64,000 bases of DNA from Paenibacillus artemisiicola (GCF_017652985.1 NZ_JAGGDJ010000005.1:1-64000), one strand, 5' to 3'. Positions 25,820-36,360 are shown, numbered from the stretch's first letter. The notes: a model not told the origin generated them from the sequence alone. A program made the numbers and translations.

Positions 25820-26266
25820 TCACACGAGCGGCTTGAGCATCTCGTAGCAGCGCAGGTCCGAATAATAGCGGACGGTCTGAAAGCCCAGCTTGGCGTACAG
25901 CCGCTGGGCTCTCGGATTGCCGTGGTCGACGAACAGCCGGGCGACCGCGACGCCTTGCTCCCTTGCCTGCGTCTCCGCTTGGGTCATCAGCGTCGTGCCG
26001 ATTTTTTTGCCGCGGTGCTGCGGATGGACGACCAGCATGTCGTAGAGGAGCAGCCCGTCGCGGATGTAGTAATGGATATAGCCGAGCGGCTGGCTGCGCT
26101 TGGTCCGGGAGTAGACGAGCGAGACGCCGCCGTTCATCCGTTTCGGCAGCTCGCGAATCGTTTGGGCGTCCCTGGGCGATGCTGTATAGGAGAGAGGGAT
26201 CAGCTCCTGCTTGATCAGGCGGATGATTTCCTGGTCGTCCGTGCGCGCATGGCGTGCGCGAATCAT
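25820..26266 (-). CDS. GNAT family N-acetyltransferase
   Basis: A 148-aa single-domain acetyltransferase. Motif A for acetyl-CoA is MLVVHPQHRGKKIGTTLM, and the C-terminal ARLFVDHGNPRAQRLYAKLGF is the classic GNAT motif B. The start at 26266 (MIRARHARTDDQEII) begins with the standard GNAT first strand; the frame is open 25 codons further upstream without support. Its substrate is unknown. It is divergent from the ilv leader. Confidence 0.87.
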   Translation of the reverse strand: MIRARHARTDDQEIIRLIKQELIPLSYTASPRDAQTIRELPKRMNGGVSLVYSRTKRSQPLGYIHYYIRDGLLLYDMLVVHPQHRGKKIGTTLMTQAETQAREQGVAVARLFVDHGNPRAQRLYAKLGFQTVRYYSDLRCYEMLKPLV

Positions 26267-26380
26267 AAGGCATCCCGCTTTCTTTGGCGTAAGGTGGTAT
26301 ATACTATGTCGGGAGTCCGGGCCGCGCGCATCCCCGCCCAAAGCTTACATAAGTTTTTCTGGGAATGCTTATCCTTTGGC

Positions 26381-26409
26381 TTGACGTTTGAAACGGCAAA
26401 GCATATAAT
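26381..26409 (+). promoter_or_regulatory. Sigma-A promoter of the ilv-leu operon
   Basis: TTGACG, 17 bases, and a perfect TATAAT, just upstream of the T-box leader. Confidence 0.88.
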
Positions 26410-26444
26410 AAGCTCTAAGCTAACAAGAAGACGCTTTACCGTCA

Positions 26445-26775
26445 TAAAGTAATCGGCTATGAAGAGGACGAAGTGTTAAGGGCTCTTTTGTTCCAGAGAG
26501 CGCGCGGACCTGCTGAAACCGGCGCCAAAATCCCTTTCCAACGAGCTCACCTCGGAGCTGTTTTCCTGAAAAGTTCCGCCTTCCGGGCGCAGCGCATTAG
26601 GGAGAATCGTCGGGCACACGTTAAGATGCCAAGGTATGCACGGACAGGATATCCGCGCTTACCTTATGAGGTTATGCGTCGCGAGGCGCATGACAAACTG
26701 GGTGGTACCACGGAAGATCAACCTTTCGTCCCTGGACGCGATAAGCGTTCGGGAACGGAAGGTTTTTTGTTTTTT
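26445..26775 (+). promoter_or_regulatory. T-box leader of ilvB (probable Leu specifier)
   Basis: The conserved T-box core GGTGGTACCACGG lies at 26701-26713 and the terminator follows directly. Stem I begins near GAAGAGGACGAAGTG (26460s). The specifier loop context GAGCTCACCTCGGAGC at 26543-26558 contains CTC (26546-26548), a Leu codon, as in the Bacillus ilvB T-box. Uncharged tRNA-Leu would pair with CTC and, through its NCCA end, with the T-box bulge, forming the antiterminator and allowing ilvB expression. The specifier assignment rests on local context, not a full fold. Confidence 0.9.
26720..26768 (+). terminator. T-box-controlled terminator
   Basis: AACCTTTCGTCCC pairs with GGGAACGGAAGGTT, followed by T6 and a second T run. 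The 5' arm can instead pair within the antiterminator. Confidence 0.88.
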
Positions 26776-26795
26776 AAAGAAGGGAGGACGACTTA

Positions 26796-28541
26796 ATGGT
26801 CGCTCAACAAGCAACGTTAAGGTCAAAAGAGGAAATCAAGGAAAGACTGAGAAAACCGGAGGTCATCTCGGGCTCAGAAATTTTGCTTCGCAGCTTGGTG
26901 CTTGAGGACGTCGATTGCGTCTTCGGGTATCCGGGCGGCGCGGTATTGTACATCTACGACGCCATGCATGGTTTCTCGGACTTCCAGCATCTGCTGACCC
27001 GTCACGAGCAAGGGGCCATTCATGCGGCGGACGGCTATGCGCGGGCAAGCGGGAAGGTCGGCGTTTGCATCGCGACATCGGGACCGGGGGCGACGAACCT
27101 CGTCACGGGCATCGCGACCGCGTATATGGATTCGGTGCCGCTGGTCGTCATCACCGGCAACGTGGCGACGTCGCTGATCGGAACGGACGCCTTCCAGGAA
27201 GCGGACATCACCGGCATCACGATGCCGATCACGAAGCACAGCTACCTGGTGCGCAAGGCGGCCGACCTGCCGCGCATCATCCACGAAGCGTTCCACATCG
27301 CGGGCACGGGGCGCAAGGGTCCCGTCCTCATCGACATTCCGAAGGACGTCTCGGCGGAGCTCACGATGTTCGAGCCGGTCACGGAAGTAAACATCCGCGG
27401 CTACAACCCGACGGTGAACCCGAACAAGCTGCAGGTCGACAAAATGCTCAAAGCGATCCAGGAAGCGGAGCGTCCGCTCGTGCTCGCGGGAGGAGGCGTC
27501 GTCTACTCCGGCGGCCACGAAGAGCTGCACGAGTTCATCAAGAAATCGGGCATTCCGATCACGACGACGCTGCTCGGTCTCGGCGCGTTCCCGAGCGGCG
27601 AGGACCTGTGGCTCGGCATGCCGGGCATGCACGGCACGTACACGGCGAACACGGCGATCCAATCGTCGGACCTGCTCATCAACATCGGCGCGCGCTTCGA
27701 CGACCGCGTCACCGGCAAGTTGTCCGGCTTCGCGCCGCACGCGAAAATCGTCCACATCGACATCGATCCGGCGGAGATCGGCAAGAACGTGCCGACGGAC
27801 ATTCCGATCGTGGGCGACGTGAAGACGGTGCTGCAGCTCGCGAACAAAGACGTGCAATACGCGGCCAAAGCGGACGCGTGGCGCGCGCAGCTCCTCGCGT
27901 CCAAGCTGGAGAAGCCGTTCCGTTACACGGACAGCGAAGACGAGCTGAAGCCGCAATGGGTCATCGAGATGCTGTACGAAGAGTCGAACGGCGACGCGAT
28001 CGTCACGACGGACGTCGGGCAGCATCAAATGTGGGCGGCGCAGTTTTATAAGTTCAACAAGCCGCGCTCCTGGGTGACCTCCGGCGGCCTCGGCACGATG
28101 GGCTTCGGTTTCCCGTCGGCGATCGGCGCGCAGATGGCGAACCCGGACCGGCTGGTTATCTCGATCAACGGCGACGGCGGCATGCAGATGTGCGCGCAGG
28201 AGCTCGCGATCTGCGCCATCAACAACATTCCGGTCAAAGTCGTCATCATCAACAACCAGGTGCTCGGCATGGTGCGCCAATGGCAGGAGCTCATTTACGA
28301 CAACCGCTACAGCCATATCGACTTGTCCGGCAGCCCGGATTTCGTGAAATTGGCGGAAGCGTACGGCGTACGGGGCTTCCGGGCTTCGAATAAGGAAGAG
28401 GCGCGCGCCGCCTGGACCGAAGCGATGAACCATCCGGGACCGGCCGTCGTGGAGTTCGTCGTCCGCAAGCACGAGAACGTCTATCCGATGGTGACGCAGG
28501 GCTCCACGATCGATCAAATGTTAATGGGGGATGAAGAATGA
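26796..28541 (+). CDS. ilvB: Acetolactate synthase large (catalytic) subunit
   Basis: A 581-aa ThDP enzyme that joins two pyruvates, or pyruvate and 2-oxobutyrate, in the first common step to Val, Leu and Ile. The three domains are complete: Pyr domain with FGYPGGAVLYIYD and the catalytic Glu in LTRHEQGAIHAA; FAD-binding middle domain; PP domain with the ThDP motif GDGGMQMCAQELAICAINN. Length is normal. GGGAGGACGAC lies before the ATG, directly after the T-box terminator. The stop overlaps the start of ilvN by 4 bases. Confidence 0.97.
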   Translation: MVAQQATLRSKEEIKERLRKPEVISGSEILLRSLVLEDVDCVFGYPGGAVLYIYDAMHGFSDFQHLLTRHEQGAIHAADGYARASGKVGVCIATSGPGATNLVTGIATAYMDSVPLVVITGNVATSLIGTDAFQEADITGITMPITKHSYLVRKAADLPRIIHEAFHIAGTGRKGPVLIDIPKDVSAELTMFEPVTEVNIRGYNPTVNPNKLQVDKMLKAIQEAERPLVLAGGGVVYSGGHEELHEFIKKSGIPITTTLLGLGAFPSGEDLWLGMPGMHGTYTANTAIQSSDLLINIGARFDDRVTGKLSGFAPHAKIVHIDIDPAEIGKNVPTDIPIVGDVKTVLQLANKDVQYAAKADAWRAQLLASKLEKPFRYTDSEDELKPQWVIEMLYEESNGDAIVTTDVGQHQMWAAQFYKFNKPRSWVTSGGLGTMGFGFPSAIGAQMANPDRLVISINGDGGMQMCAQELAICAINNIPVKVVIINNQVLGMVRQWQELIYDNRYSHIDLSGSPDFVKLAEAYGVRGFRASNKEEARAAWTEAMNHPGPAVVEFVVRKHENVYPMVTQGSTIDQMLMGDEE

Positions 28542-29023
28542 AACGACATACGATAGCCGTTCTGGTCAACGACCAGCCCGGCGTCCTCCAGCGCGTATCC
28601 GGCTTGTTCGGACGCCGCGGCTTCAATATCGAAAGCATCACCGTCGGGACGAGCGAGGAAGCCGGCTTGTCCCGGATGGTGGTCGTCACCACCGGCGACG
28701 ACAACACGCTGGAACAAATCATCAAGCAATTGTACAAGCTCATCGATGTCATCAAAGTCGTGGATCTCAGCGCCAACCCGATGGTCGGGCGGGAGCTGGC
28801 CCTCATTAAAGTCAGCGCCGAGCCGTCGACGCGTCCCGAAATCATGGGCGTCGTCGAGACGTTCCGCGCGGCGGTCGTCGATATCGGCACCGGCTCCATG
28901 ATGGTGCAGGTCGTCGGCGACACGGAGAAGATCGACGCGATGATCGAGCTCATGAAGCCGTACGGCATCCGCGAGCTGAGCCGCACGGGCGTCACCGCGA
29001 TGGTCCGCGGCAACGCGAAGTAA
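28538..29023 (+). CDS. ilvN: Acetolactate synthase small (regulatory) subunit
   Basis: A 161-aa subunit with an N-terminal ACT domain (HTIAVLVNDQPGVLQRVSGL) and a C-terminal ALS-SS domain (GTGSMMVQVVGDTEKIDAMI). It stimulates IlvB and confers valine feedback inhibition. Length matches Bacillus IlvH/IlvN. It is translationally coupled to ilvB through ATGA at 28538-28541. The stretch coding LFGRRGFN (28604-28627) is echoed in the non-coding gap before ilvC. Confidence 0.96.
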   Translation: MKRHTIAVLVNDQPGVLQRVSGLFGRRGFNIESITVGTSEEAGLSRMVVVTTGDDNTLEQIIKQLYKLIDVIKVVDLSANPMVGRELALIKVSAEPSTRPEIMGVVETFRAAVVDIGTGSMMVQVVGDTEKIDAMIELMKPYGIRELSRTGVTAMVRGNAK

Positions 29024-29075
29024 CCTAGGACAGGACGTTCACGCGCAACGCGTTTACGCAAGGAACCAGCGCTCG

Positions 29076-30178
<1,103 letters not shown>

Positions 30179-30227
30179 TCTCCTTCCTGCCGGGCGAACC
30201 GGCCACACCATGATGGACAGCTAGTCG

Positions 30228-30298
30228 CCCGGATATGCGGACCGGCCCCTGCGTCTTTCGCCTCGCGCGAACGACTCAGGGCCGTTTCGCTATCCGGG
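30228..30298 (+). promoter_or_regulatory. Nested stem-loop between ilvC and leuA
   Basis: The outer arms CCCGGATA (30228-30235) and TATCCGGG (30291-30298) are perfect complements. Inside, CGGCCC (30243-30248) faces CAGGGCCG (30277-30284). No T-tract follows; the structure ends 28 bases before the leuA start. Confidence 0.6.
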
Positions 30299-30326
30299 AT
30301 TATTCTTGAAGCCCGAGGTGTAACTC

Positions 30327-31871
30327 ATGCGCAAAATTTATGTTTTCGATACGACGCTTCGTGACGGCGAGCAATCTCCGGGCGTGAACCTGAACACGAA
30401 GGAAAAGCTTGAAATCGCCTACCAGCTGGAGAAGCTGGGCGTGGACCGCATCGAAGCGGGCTTCCCCGCGGCCTCTCCGGGCGACCTCGCGGCCGTCAAT
30501 GCCGTCGCCCGCGCCGTGAAGAACGCGACCGTCATCGGCCTGTCCCGTTCCCGCGAGCAGGACATCGACGCGGCGCGCGAAGCGCTGAAGGACGCGCAGG
30601 ATCCGTGCCTCCATCTGTTCCTGGCCACGTCCCCGATCCACCGCAAGCATAAGCTGCGCATGGAGAAGGAGCAGGTGCTGGAAACGGCGGAGCGCGCGAT
30701 CCGGTACGCGAAGCAGTATTTCGGCAAAATCGAGTTTTCGCCCGAGGACGCCGGCCGCACGGAGCTGGATTTCCTGTGCCAAGTCACGGAGATGGCGATC
30801 CGCGCGGGCGCGACGGTCGTCAACATTCCGGATACGGTCGGGTACATGAACCCGTCGGAATTCGGCAATATCTTCAAGACGCTGAAGAACCGGGTGCCCG
30901 GCATCGAGAAAATCCAGCTGAGCGCGCACTGCCACGACGATCTCGGCATGGCGACGGCGAACGCGCTGGCGGCGATCCTGAACGGCGCCGATCAAATCGA
31001 GGGCACGATCAACGGCATCGGCGAGCGCGCGGGCAATACCGCGATCGAAGAAGTCGCGATGGCGCTCGCGACGCGCGCGGATTATTTCGGGGCGACCACG
31101 GGGCTGAACCTGAAGGAAATCGCCAAGACCAGCCGCCTCGTCAGCAAGCTGACGGGCATGGTCGTGCCGGGCAACAAGGCGATCGTCGGCGCGAACGCGT
31201 TCGCGCACGAGTCCGGCATTCACCAGGACGGCATGCTCAAGGAGAAGACGACGTACGAGATCATCTCCCCGGAGACGATCGGCCTGGTCGACTCCAAGCT
31301 CGTGCTCGGCAAGCATTCCGGCCGCGCGGCGTTCCGCGAGAAGCTGATCGACCTCGGCTACGAGCTGGACGACGAAGCGGTGAACGCGGCGTTCGCGAAG
31401 TTCAAGGACCTCGCCGACCGGAAGAAGAACGTCAGCGACGAGGACATCCGCGCCTTGCTCGAGGAGAAGCTCGTCGATACGCCCGAGGTGTACGCGCTCG
31501 AGCAGATCGAAGTCAGCTACGGCAACAAGTCGACGCCGAACGCGACGCTGCGCATCCGCGTGGCGGATCAAGGCGTGAAGGAGACGCGCGCGGAAGGCAA
31601 CGGCTCCGTCGACGCGATCTATAACGCGATCGACGCGCTGACGGCGGAGGCGGTCGAGCTGGAGGACTACTCCATCAAGTCCGTCACGCACGGCAAGGAC
31701 GCGCTCGGCGAAGTCCACGTCGTCCTGAAGCAGGACGAGGTGTCCGCGCAGGGCCGCGGCGTCAGCACGGACATTCTCGAAGCGAGCGCCCGCGCCTACG
31801 TCGACGCGCTGAACCGCCTGGTCGAGAAGCGCAAGACGCCGGGACGGCGCGACAAAATGAGCCTGATTTAA
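30327..31871 (+). CDS. leuA: 2-Isopropylmalate synthase
   Basis: A 514-aa enzyme that condenses acetyl-CoA with 2-ketoisovalerate, the entry step to leucine. The catalytic TIM barrel starts [15 protein letters not shown] and has the metal-binding SAHCHDDLG; the C-terminal LeuA dimer/allosteric domain (about residues 390-505, [17 protein letters not shown]) should bind leucine for feedback control. Length is normal for the long LeuA type. It follows ilvC by 148 bases, which hold the nested stem-loop. leuB is not next to it, and leuC and leuD are not in the window. Confidence 0.96.
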   Translation: MRKIYVFDTTLRDGEQSPGVNLNTKEKLEIAYQLEKLGVDRIEAGFPAASPGDLAAVNAVARAVKNATVIGLSRSREQDIDAAREALKDAQDPCLHLFLATSPIHRKHKLRMEKEQVLETAERAIRYAKQYFGKIEFSPEDAGRTELDFLCQVTEMAIRAGATVVNIPDTVGYMNPSEFGNIFKTLKNRVPGIEKIQLSAHCHDDLGMATANALAAILNGADQIEGTINGIGERAGNTAIEEVAMALATRADYFGATTGLNLKEIAKTSRLVSKLTGMVVPGNKAIVGANAFAHESGIHQDGMLKEKTTYEIISPETIGLVDSKLVLGKHSGRAAFREKLIDLGYELDDEAVNAAFAKFKDLADRKKNVSDEDIRALLEEKLVDTPEVYALEQIEVSYGNKSTPNATLRIRVADQGVKETRAEGNGSVDAIYNAIDALTAEAVELEDYSIKSVTHGKDALGEVHVVLKQDEVSAQGRGVSTDILEASARAYVDALNRLVEKRKTPGRRDKMSLI

Positions 31872-31925
31872 AGACTCATGGAACAAGGGGATGCCCTGCG
31901 GGCGGTATGGGTCTACGATCGCGGT

Positions 31926-31997
31926 TGTAGTTCGGATTCCTTCGATTGAATTCAACATTCGATTGAATGCAACAGTAGATGTAGGACTCCGACTACA
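31926..31997. repeat. Intergenic dyad with internal direct repeats
   Basis: TGTAGTTCGGATTCC (31926-31940) is nearly complementary to GGACTCCGACTACA (31984-31997). Between the arms TTCGATTGAAT occurs twice. This is the look of a small non-coding repeat family rather than a promoter. Confidence 0.5.
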
Positions 31998-32143
31998 GAG
32001 GCGAATTAAGGCGATAGGCTTGCGTTCCTTGGCGATAGACAGGGAATGCAGCATTCACCTACTTCGTAAGGCATATGCTTCGCTTCTCCGAGCCCATACC
32101 GCTCTCCGGGCGCGCTTGTTCATAGAACCTTTAAATCCTAAAG

Positions 32144-32198
32144 AACCAAAGATTACGCTTCAGCGGCCCGGGCGGGCATGCTGGGGCGTTTTGGTTTG
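32144..32198 (+). terminator. Probable leuA terminator
   Basis: AACCAAA, ACGC and CAGC on the left pair with GCTGGGGCGT and TTGGTT on the right. The T-tract is weak (TTTTGGTTTG), so the call is moderate. Confidence 0.5.
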
Positions 32199-32354
32199 TA
32201 TGCGGGCTTCGCCTGGACGGGCGGTTTGCCGGCAGGCGGCCTCGCGCAGGCCTGCCGTGCCGGCGATTCGTCTCGCGATTCGTGCCCGGGTCCCGGTTTT
32301 GCATGCTATAATGAAGAAAATGCCGACCAGAACGTCGGCAGGGGAGTTTCGGGG

Positions 32355-33725
32355 ATGTTGTTCGTTTGGATCGCGTTATGGTTTGCGGCGGGGCTGCTGC
32401 TGATCGCCAACAGAAGGAACGCGGCGGGGCGCTGGCTGAGCGTGGTCGCGTTTTGCGGCGGCATGGGCGCGCTCGCTTCGCAGCTGGAAGGGTGGATCGC
32501 GGCGGGGCTCGCGAGCGGAGCGGTCGACGTCTCGGGCGAGCAAGCGCTCCGCGCCCTGCAGCGCGGCTGCTCGTGGACCAGCTACTACGGCATGCCGTTC
32601 GGCTACCTGTGCTTCGGCGCCGCCTATAACCGGGACCTGCTTCCCGCCGCGGCATACCGCTGGCTGCCGTTCGCGGCCGCGGTGCCTCCGCTCGCGATGC
32701 TGCTGCTGCCGCCCGCGGCCGATTATCCCGTCCGCTACGAGCTGCTCGCGGTCTGGTCGCTGCCGTACGCCGCGCTCGGAACCGCGCTGCTGCTCGCCAA
32801 GCGCCACGTGCATCCCGCGGAGCGCCGCGCGCACGCGCTGCTGCTGCTGGCCGTCATGCCGGCGGTGCTCATCGCGCTCGCGATGAATTACGTGCTGCCG
32901 CTCTTCGGCTTCTACCGGCTGTGGGTATACAACGTCTGGCCGATCGGCTTCGCGTTCGTCATTTTCCTGATCTCGCTGTTCAACTTCGGCTTCCTCGGCG
33001 TCCAGCTGCTGATCGAGAAGCGCCAGCTCGACTACTCGCTCCGCGCGATCACGAGCGGGACCGCCATGCTGAACCACGCGATCAAGAACGACATCGGCAA
33101 GATCAAGCTGTTCGCCGACAAGATCGCCCGCGAGGCGGGGGAGCGCGGCGAGCTGCGCGAGGACCTCGGCGTCGTGAGCGCCGCGGCGGCGCATATCGAG
33201 GAGATGATCCGCAGCGTTCACGAACGGACGCAGGAGCTGCGCCTGCAGGCGCAGCGGGTGTCGCTCGCGGAGCTGGCGCGGGGCGAGCTGGCGGCGGTCG
33301 CCGAGCAGGCGCGCGAGCGGGAGATCGCGGTTCATGCGCGGCTTGGCGACGACGCCTACGCCGAAGCGGATCCCGAGCAGACGAAGGAAGCGATCCATAA
33401 CGTGCTGCAAAACGCGATCGACGCCATGCCGCGCGGCGGCGAGCTCCACGTCGCGGTCTTCGGCGGCAAGCGCGGGAGCACGGTCGAAGTGCGCGATACC
33501 GGCGCGGGCATCGAGAAGGCGCGGCTGCGCAAGGTAACGGAGCCGTTCTATACGACGAAGAGCGGCGGAGCCATGAATTTCGGGCTCGGCTTGGCCTATT
33601 GCGCCCAACTGATGAGCCGCCAAGGCGGAGAGCTGCGGATCAGCAGCGAGCCCGGCAAGGGAACGACCGTGCGGTTTCATTTCCGCGCGTTGAAACGCGC
33701 GCGAACGAGAGGAGGCCGGCGATGA
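32355..33725 (+). CDS. Membrane sensor histidine kinase
   Basis: A 456-aa kinase. Residues 1-215 contain about seven membrane helices. A short linker leads to the dimerisation helix with the likely phospho-acceptor His241 (MLNHAIKNDIGKIK), and the HATPase domain has NVLQNAIDAMPRGG, EVRDTGAGI and FGLGLAYC (N, G1 and G2 boxes). GGGGAG lies 8 bases before the ATG at 32355. The stop overlaps the response regulator start by 4 bases (ATGA), so the two form one pair. The signal is unknown; many-helix sensors often read membrane or lipid state. Confidence 0.87.
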   Translation: MLFVWIALWFAAGLLLIANRRNAAGRWLSVVAFCGGMGALASQLEGWIAAGLASGAVDVSGEQALRALQRGCSWTSYYGMPFGYLCFGAAYNRDLLPAAAYRWLPFAAAVPPLAMLLLPPAADYPVRYELLAVWSLPYAALGTALLLAKRHVHPAERRAHALLLLAVMPAVLIALAMNYVLPLFGFYRLWVYNVWPIGFAFVIFLISLFNFGFLGVQLLIEKRQLDYSLRAITSGTAMLNHAIKNDIGKIKLFADKIAREAGERGELREDLGVVSAAAAHIEEMIRSVHERTQELRLQAQRVSLAELARGELAAVAEQAREREIAVHARLGDDAYAEADPEQTKEAIHNVLQNAIDAMPRGGELHVAVFGGKRGSTVEVRDTGAGIEKARLRKVTEPFYTTKSGGAMNFGLGLAYCAQLMSRQGGELRISSEPGKGTTVRFHFRALKRARTRGGRR

Positions 33726-34381
33726 ACGGGACACCGATACGCGTCATGCTCGTCGAGGACGACCCGGATTGGCGCAGGGGGCTGGCCGCCTACGTGAACG
33801 CGCAGCCGGATATGGAGATCGCCGGCGAGACGGACGAACCGGGCGCCGCGCTCGCGCTGGCCGCCGAAACGGCGCCCGACGTGATCCTGCTCGACATCAT
33901 GCTCGCGGACAGTCCGGACGGCCTGCGGCTGGCGGGCGAGCTGGCCGCGGCGTCGCGGGCGCGCATCGTCATGCTGACGTCGATGGAGGATCGGGCGTTC
34001 GTCGCGGAGGCGTTCCGGGCGGGCGCGGTCAATTATCTCGTGAAGTCGGAGTTCGCCGCCATTCCCGAGGCGATCCGGCAGGCGGCGGCGGACCGGTCCG
34101 CCATCGACGCGGCGGCCGCAAGGCATATGCTGGAGGAATTCCGCCGGCTGAAGCGGCTGGAGCGGGAATACGAGACCGAGAAGTTCAAGCGGCTGCTGAC
34201 GCCCTCCGAGGTTCAGCTGCTGGCGATGATCCACGAGGGCTACAGCCAGACGCAAATCGCGGAGAAGTCGTTCCTGTCGCTGCGCACCGTGAAGAACCAC
34301 GTGGGCAACATTTTGCGCAAGATCGGCGGCAAAAGCAGCAAGGATGCGGCCCAAAAGGCGAAGGACCACGAGCTGTTCTAA
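33722..34381 (+). CDS. NarL/FixJ-type response regulator
   Basis: A 219-aa regulator. The receiver domain has EDD at residues 12-14, the phospho-acceptor Asp58 (VILLDIML) and Lys in YLVKSE. The C-terminal LuxR helix-turn-helix is LTPSEVQLLAMIHEGYSQTQ with KSFLSLRTVKNHVGNI following. It is coupled to the upstream kinase by ATGA at 33722-33725 and is clearly its partner. Targets are unknown; the DUF2339 gene follows 137 bases downstream and is a candidate. Confidence 0.9.
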   Translation: MNGTPIRVMLVEDDPDWRRGLAAYVNAQPDMEIAGETDEPGAALALAAETAPDVILLDIMLADSPDGLRLAGELAAASRARIVMLTSMEDRAFVAEAFRAGAVNYLVKSEFAAIPEAIRQAAADRSAIDAAAARHMLEEFRRLKRLEREYETEKFKRLLTPSEVQLLAMIHEGYSQTQIAEKSFLSLRTVKNHVGNILRKIGGKSSKDAAQKAKDHELF

Positions 34382-34518
34382 TCGGACGATCGCGGCTCCG
34401 GGCGGGCATCCGAGGGGGTACCAGGGAAAGTTGGTACTTATGAGCCGAGCGCGGCGCCTCTACAATGTGAAGTAAGGACCACGTCCTACTACTTCATCTT
34501 CATTGGGGGCTGCCCGGT

Positions 34519-36207
34519 ATGAACGAATTGTGGAAAAGGCATTGGACGACGCTGGTCGGCGTCGCGTTTCTCCTTGCGGCGCTGGCGACGCTGTTCAAGT
34601 ACTCCGCGGACCAAGGCTGGATCACGGTCGGCATGAAGCTCGGCGCGGGCCTGCTGCTCGGCGCCGCGGCCGGCGCGGCCGGCATCGCGCTCGCGAAGCG
34701 CGGCGACGGCAGGCGCTTCGGCGAAATTCTGACCGGCCTGGGAGCGGCGGTCTGGTACATGACCTGCTCGTACGCCGGCGTCTACGAAGGGGTCTGGGAG
34801 CCGCTGACCGTATTCATCGCGATGACGGCCGTCACGGCCGGCGTCACGGCGTACGCCTACCGCTTCGGACTCCGCCTGCTGCTCGGCCTCGGCCTGGCGG
34901 GCGCGCTGCTCGCGCCGCTCGCGCTTCGGCCGGACGCGGATCACGTATTCGCGCTGTTCCTCTACTTGCTCGTGGTGAATGCCGCCTACTTCGCCATCAG
35001 CGTCGCCAAGTCGTGGCTCGAAGCGAGAATCGGCGCGTTCGCGGCGACGTGGCTGCTGTACGCCGTCTATTATATGAACTTTACGTATGCGGATCACGGC
35101 TGGCTCACCCGGCCGATGCTTTACGCCTCCGCGGCCTTCGTCTTCTACGCGATCGCGTTCTACGCCGCGGCATGGCGGGAAAAATGCGGCTTCGCGGGCT
35201 GGAACCTCTATGCCAGCTTCGCGAATACGGTCGTCTTCTGCCTCTGGGCGCCGGCGCTGCTCGGCAGCAGCTCGTCGGTGACGCTGCTTCTGCTGGCCAT
35301 CGGCCTGCTCTACATGGGCATGAGCGTGCTCGTCGCCAAGCTCGGCAAGCAGGGAAAAGCCGCGTTGTACGCTCACGTGCTGTTCGGCGGGCTTGCCTTC
35401 CTGATCGGGCTGGCCGAGCTCGGCGGCGGCTCCGAATACCGGCCGCTGATCGGCGTCGCCGTATGGTCGGGCATCGCGGCGATCGCGATCGTCACCGGAC
35501 GGAAACGGCGCTCCGACGCGCTGAAGGCGATCGGTTCGCTCGTCTGGCTCTCGACCGGCCTGTACTGGTTCGTCGTCACGTGGAACGCGCCGCGGTTGGA
35601 TTGGTTCGGCGTCTACGTGCCGTTCCTGAACGGCGGAGCGGCGGATTGGATGCTGCTGGCGGCCATCGGGTTCTACTGCGCGAGGAACGTGCGCTACGCG
35701 AACCTGCTTCGCGAACGCGACAATGACGTCTTGGCCCATGCGTACGCGCTGCTGTCGCATCTGGTCGTCGGCGGCCTGCTGACCGTGCAGATCACGAACG
35801 CGGCCGACGAATACGATTGGCATGTCGCGACCGGCCTGCTGCTGTCCGTCGTCTGGGCGGTCTATGCCCTGCTGCTCTTCCTGTGGGGCGCCTACAGCCG
35901 CGGACGCCTGTTCCGCTGGTTCGGTTCCGGCGTGCTCGTCGCCGTGGCGGCGAAAGCGGTGCTGCTCGACCTGAAGGGCGAGGATACGCTCTACAAAATC
36001 TTGACGTTCGCCATACTCGGCGTCATCTGCTTCGGCATCACCATCGTGAACCAGCGGTGGCGGGACCGCGAGCAGCTGGACGAAGCGGCGAAGGAGCGGG
36101 AGGCAGCGCCTGATCCGGAGCAGGTGCGGGATGCCGGACAGCCGGAGCAGGAGGGGACGCCGGATCGGGAACACGCCGGCGACGCCGTGCGACCGTCTGC
36201 GCAATAA
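34519..36207 (+). CDS. DUF2339 multi-spanning membrane protein
   Basis: A 562-aa protein with some fourteen predicted membrane helices and little soluble sequence, ending in an acidic tail of about 45 residues (EQLDEAAKEREAAPDPEQVR). The pattern GITIVNQRWRDRE and evenly spaced helices match DUF2339, whose function is unknown. GGGGGCTGCCCGGT precedes the ATG. It follows the two-component pair and ends in a perfect terminator; it could be controlled by, or sense for, that pair. Confidence 0.78.
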   Translation: MNELWKRHWTTLVGVAFLLAALATLFKYSADQGWITVGMKLGAGLLLGAAAGAAGIALAKRGDGRRFGEILTGLGAAVWYMTCSYAGVYEGVWEPLTVFIAMTAVTAGVTAYAYRFGLRLLLGLGLAGALLAPLALRPDADHVFALFLYLLVVNAAYFAISVAKSWLEARIGAFAATWLLYAVYYMNFTYADHGWLTRPMLYASAAFVFYAIAFYAAAWREKCGFAGWNLYASFANTVVFCLWAPALLGSSSSVTLLLLAIGLLYMGMSVLVAKLGKQGKAALYAHVLFGGLAFLIGLAELGGGSEYRPLIGVAVWSGIAAIAIVTGRKRRSDALKAIGSLVWLSTGLYWFVVTWNAPRLDWFGVYVPFLNGGAADWMLLAAIGFYCARNVRYANLLRERDNDVLAHAYALLSHLVVGGLLTVQITNAADEYDWHVATGLLLSVVWAVYALLLFLWGAYSRGRLFRWFGSGVLVAVAAKAVLLDLKGEDTLYKILTFAILGVICFGITIVNQRWRDREQLDEAAKEREAAPDPEQVRDAGQPEQEGTPDREHAGDAVRPSAQ

Positions 36208-36230
36208 CCTTGCTTTCGCGCGATAGACGC

Positions 36231-36264
36231 AGCAAAGGCGGCCTGCGACAGGCCGCCTTTTGCT
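36231..36264 (+). terminator. Rho-independent terminator
   Basis: AGCAAAGGCGGCCTG and CAGGCCGCCTTTTGCT pair around CGA. Confidence 0.85.
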
Positions 36265-36306
36265 TGGTTAGTAGTGGAATAGGATGAGATGCGCCGAGCT
36301 GAATGT

Positions 36307-36360
36307 TGCCGGGCGACTCGGAATCGAACCGCCGAGACCGCCTGCTTATATGCGCAGCCT
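36307..36360 (-). other. tRNA-like fragment (no complete tRNA)
   Basis: On the minus strand GGTTCGATTCCGAGTCGCCC resembles a T-arm and 3' acceptor strand, and CTGC/GCAG pair just before it. No matching 5' acceptor strand is present upstream, so it is not a working tRNA. It may be a decayed remnant or coincidence. Confidence 0.3.

Larger units (their letters stand above)
31872..32354. other. 483-base gap with a dyad repeat and a leuA terminator candidate
   Basis: Contains the dyad at 31926-31997 and the hairpin at 32144-32198. The sequence between is more AT-rich than the genes around it. No open frame with ribosome site was found until the kinase at 32355. Confidence 0.55.
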
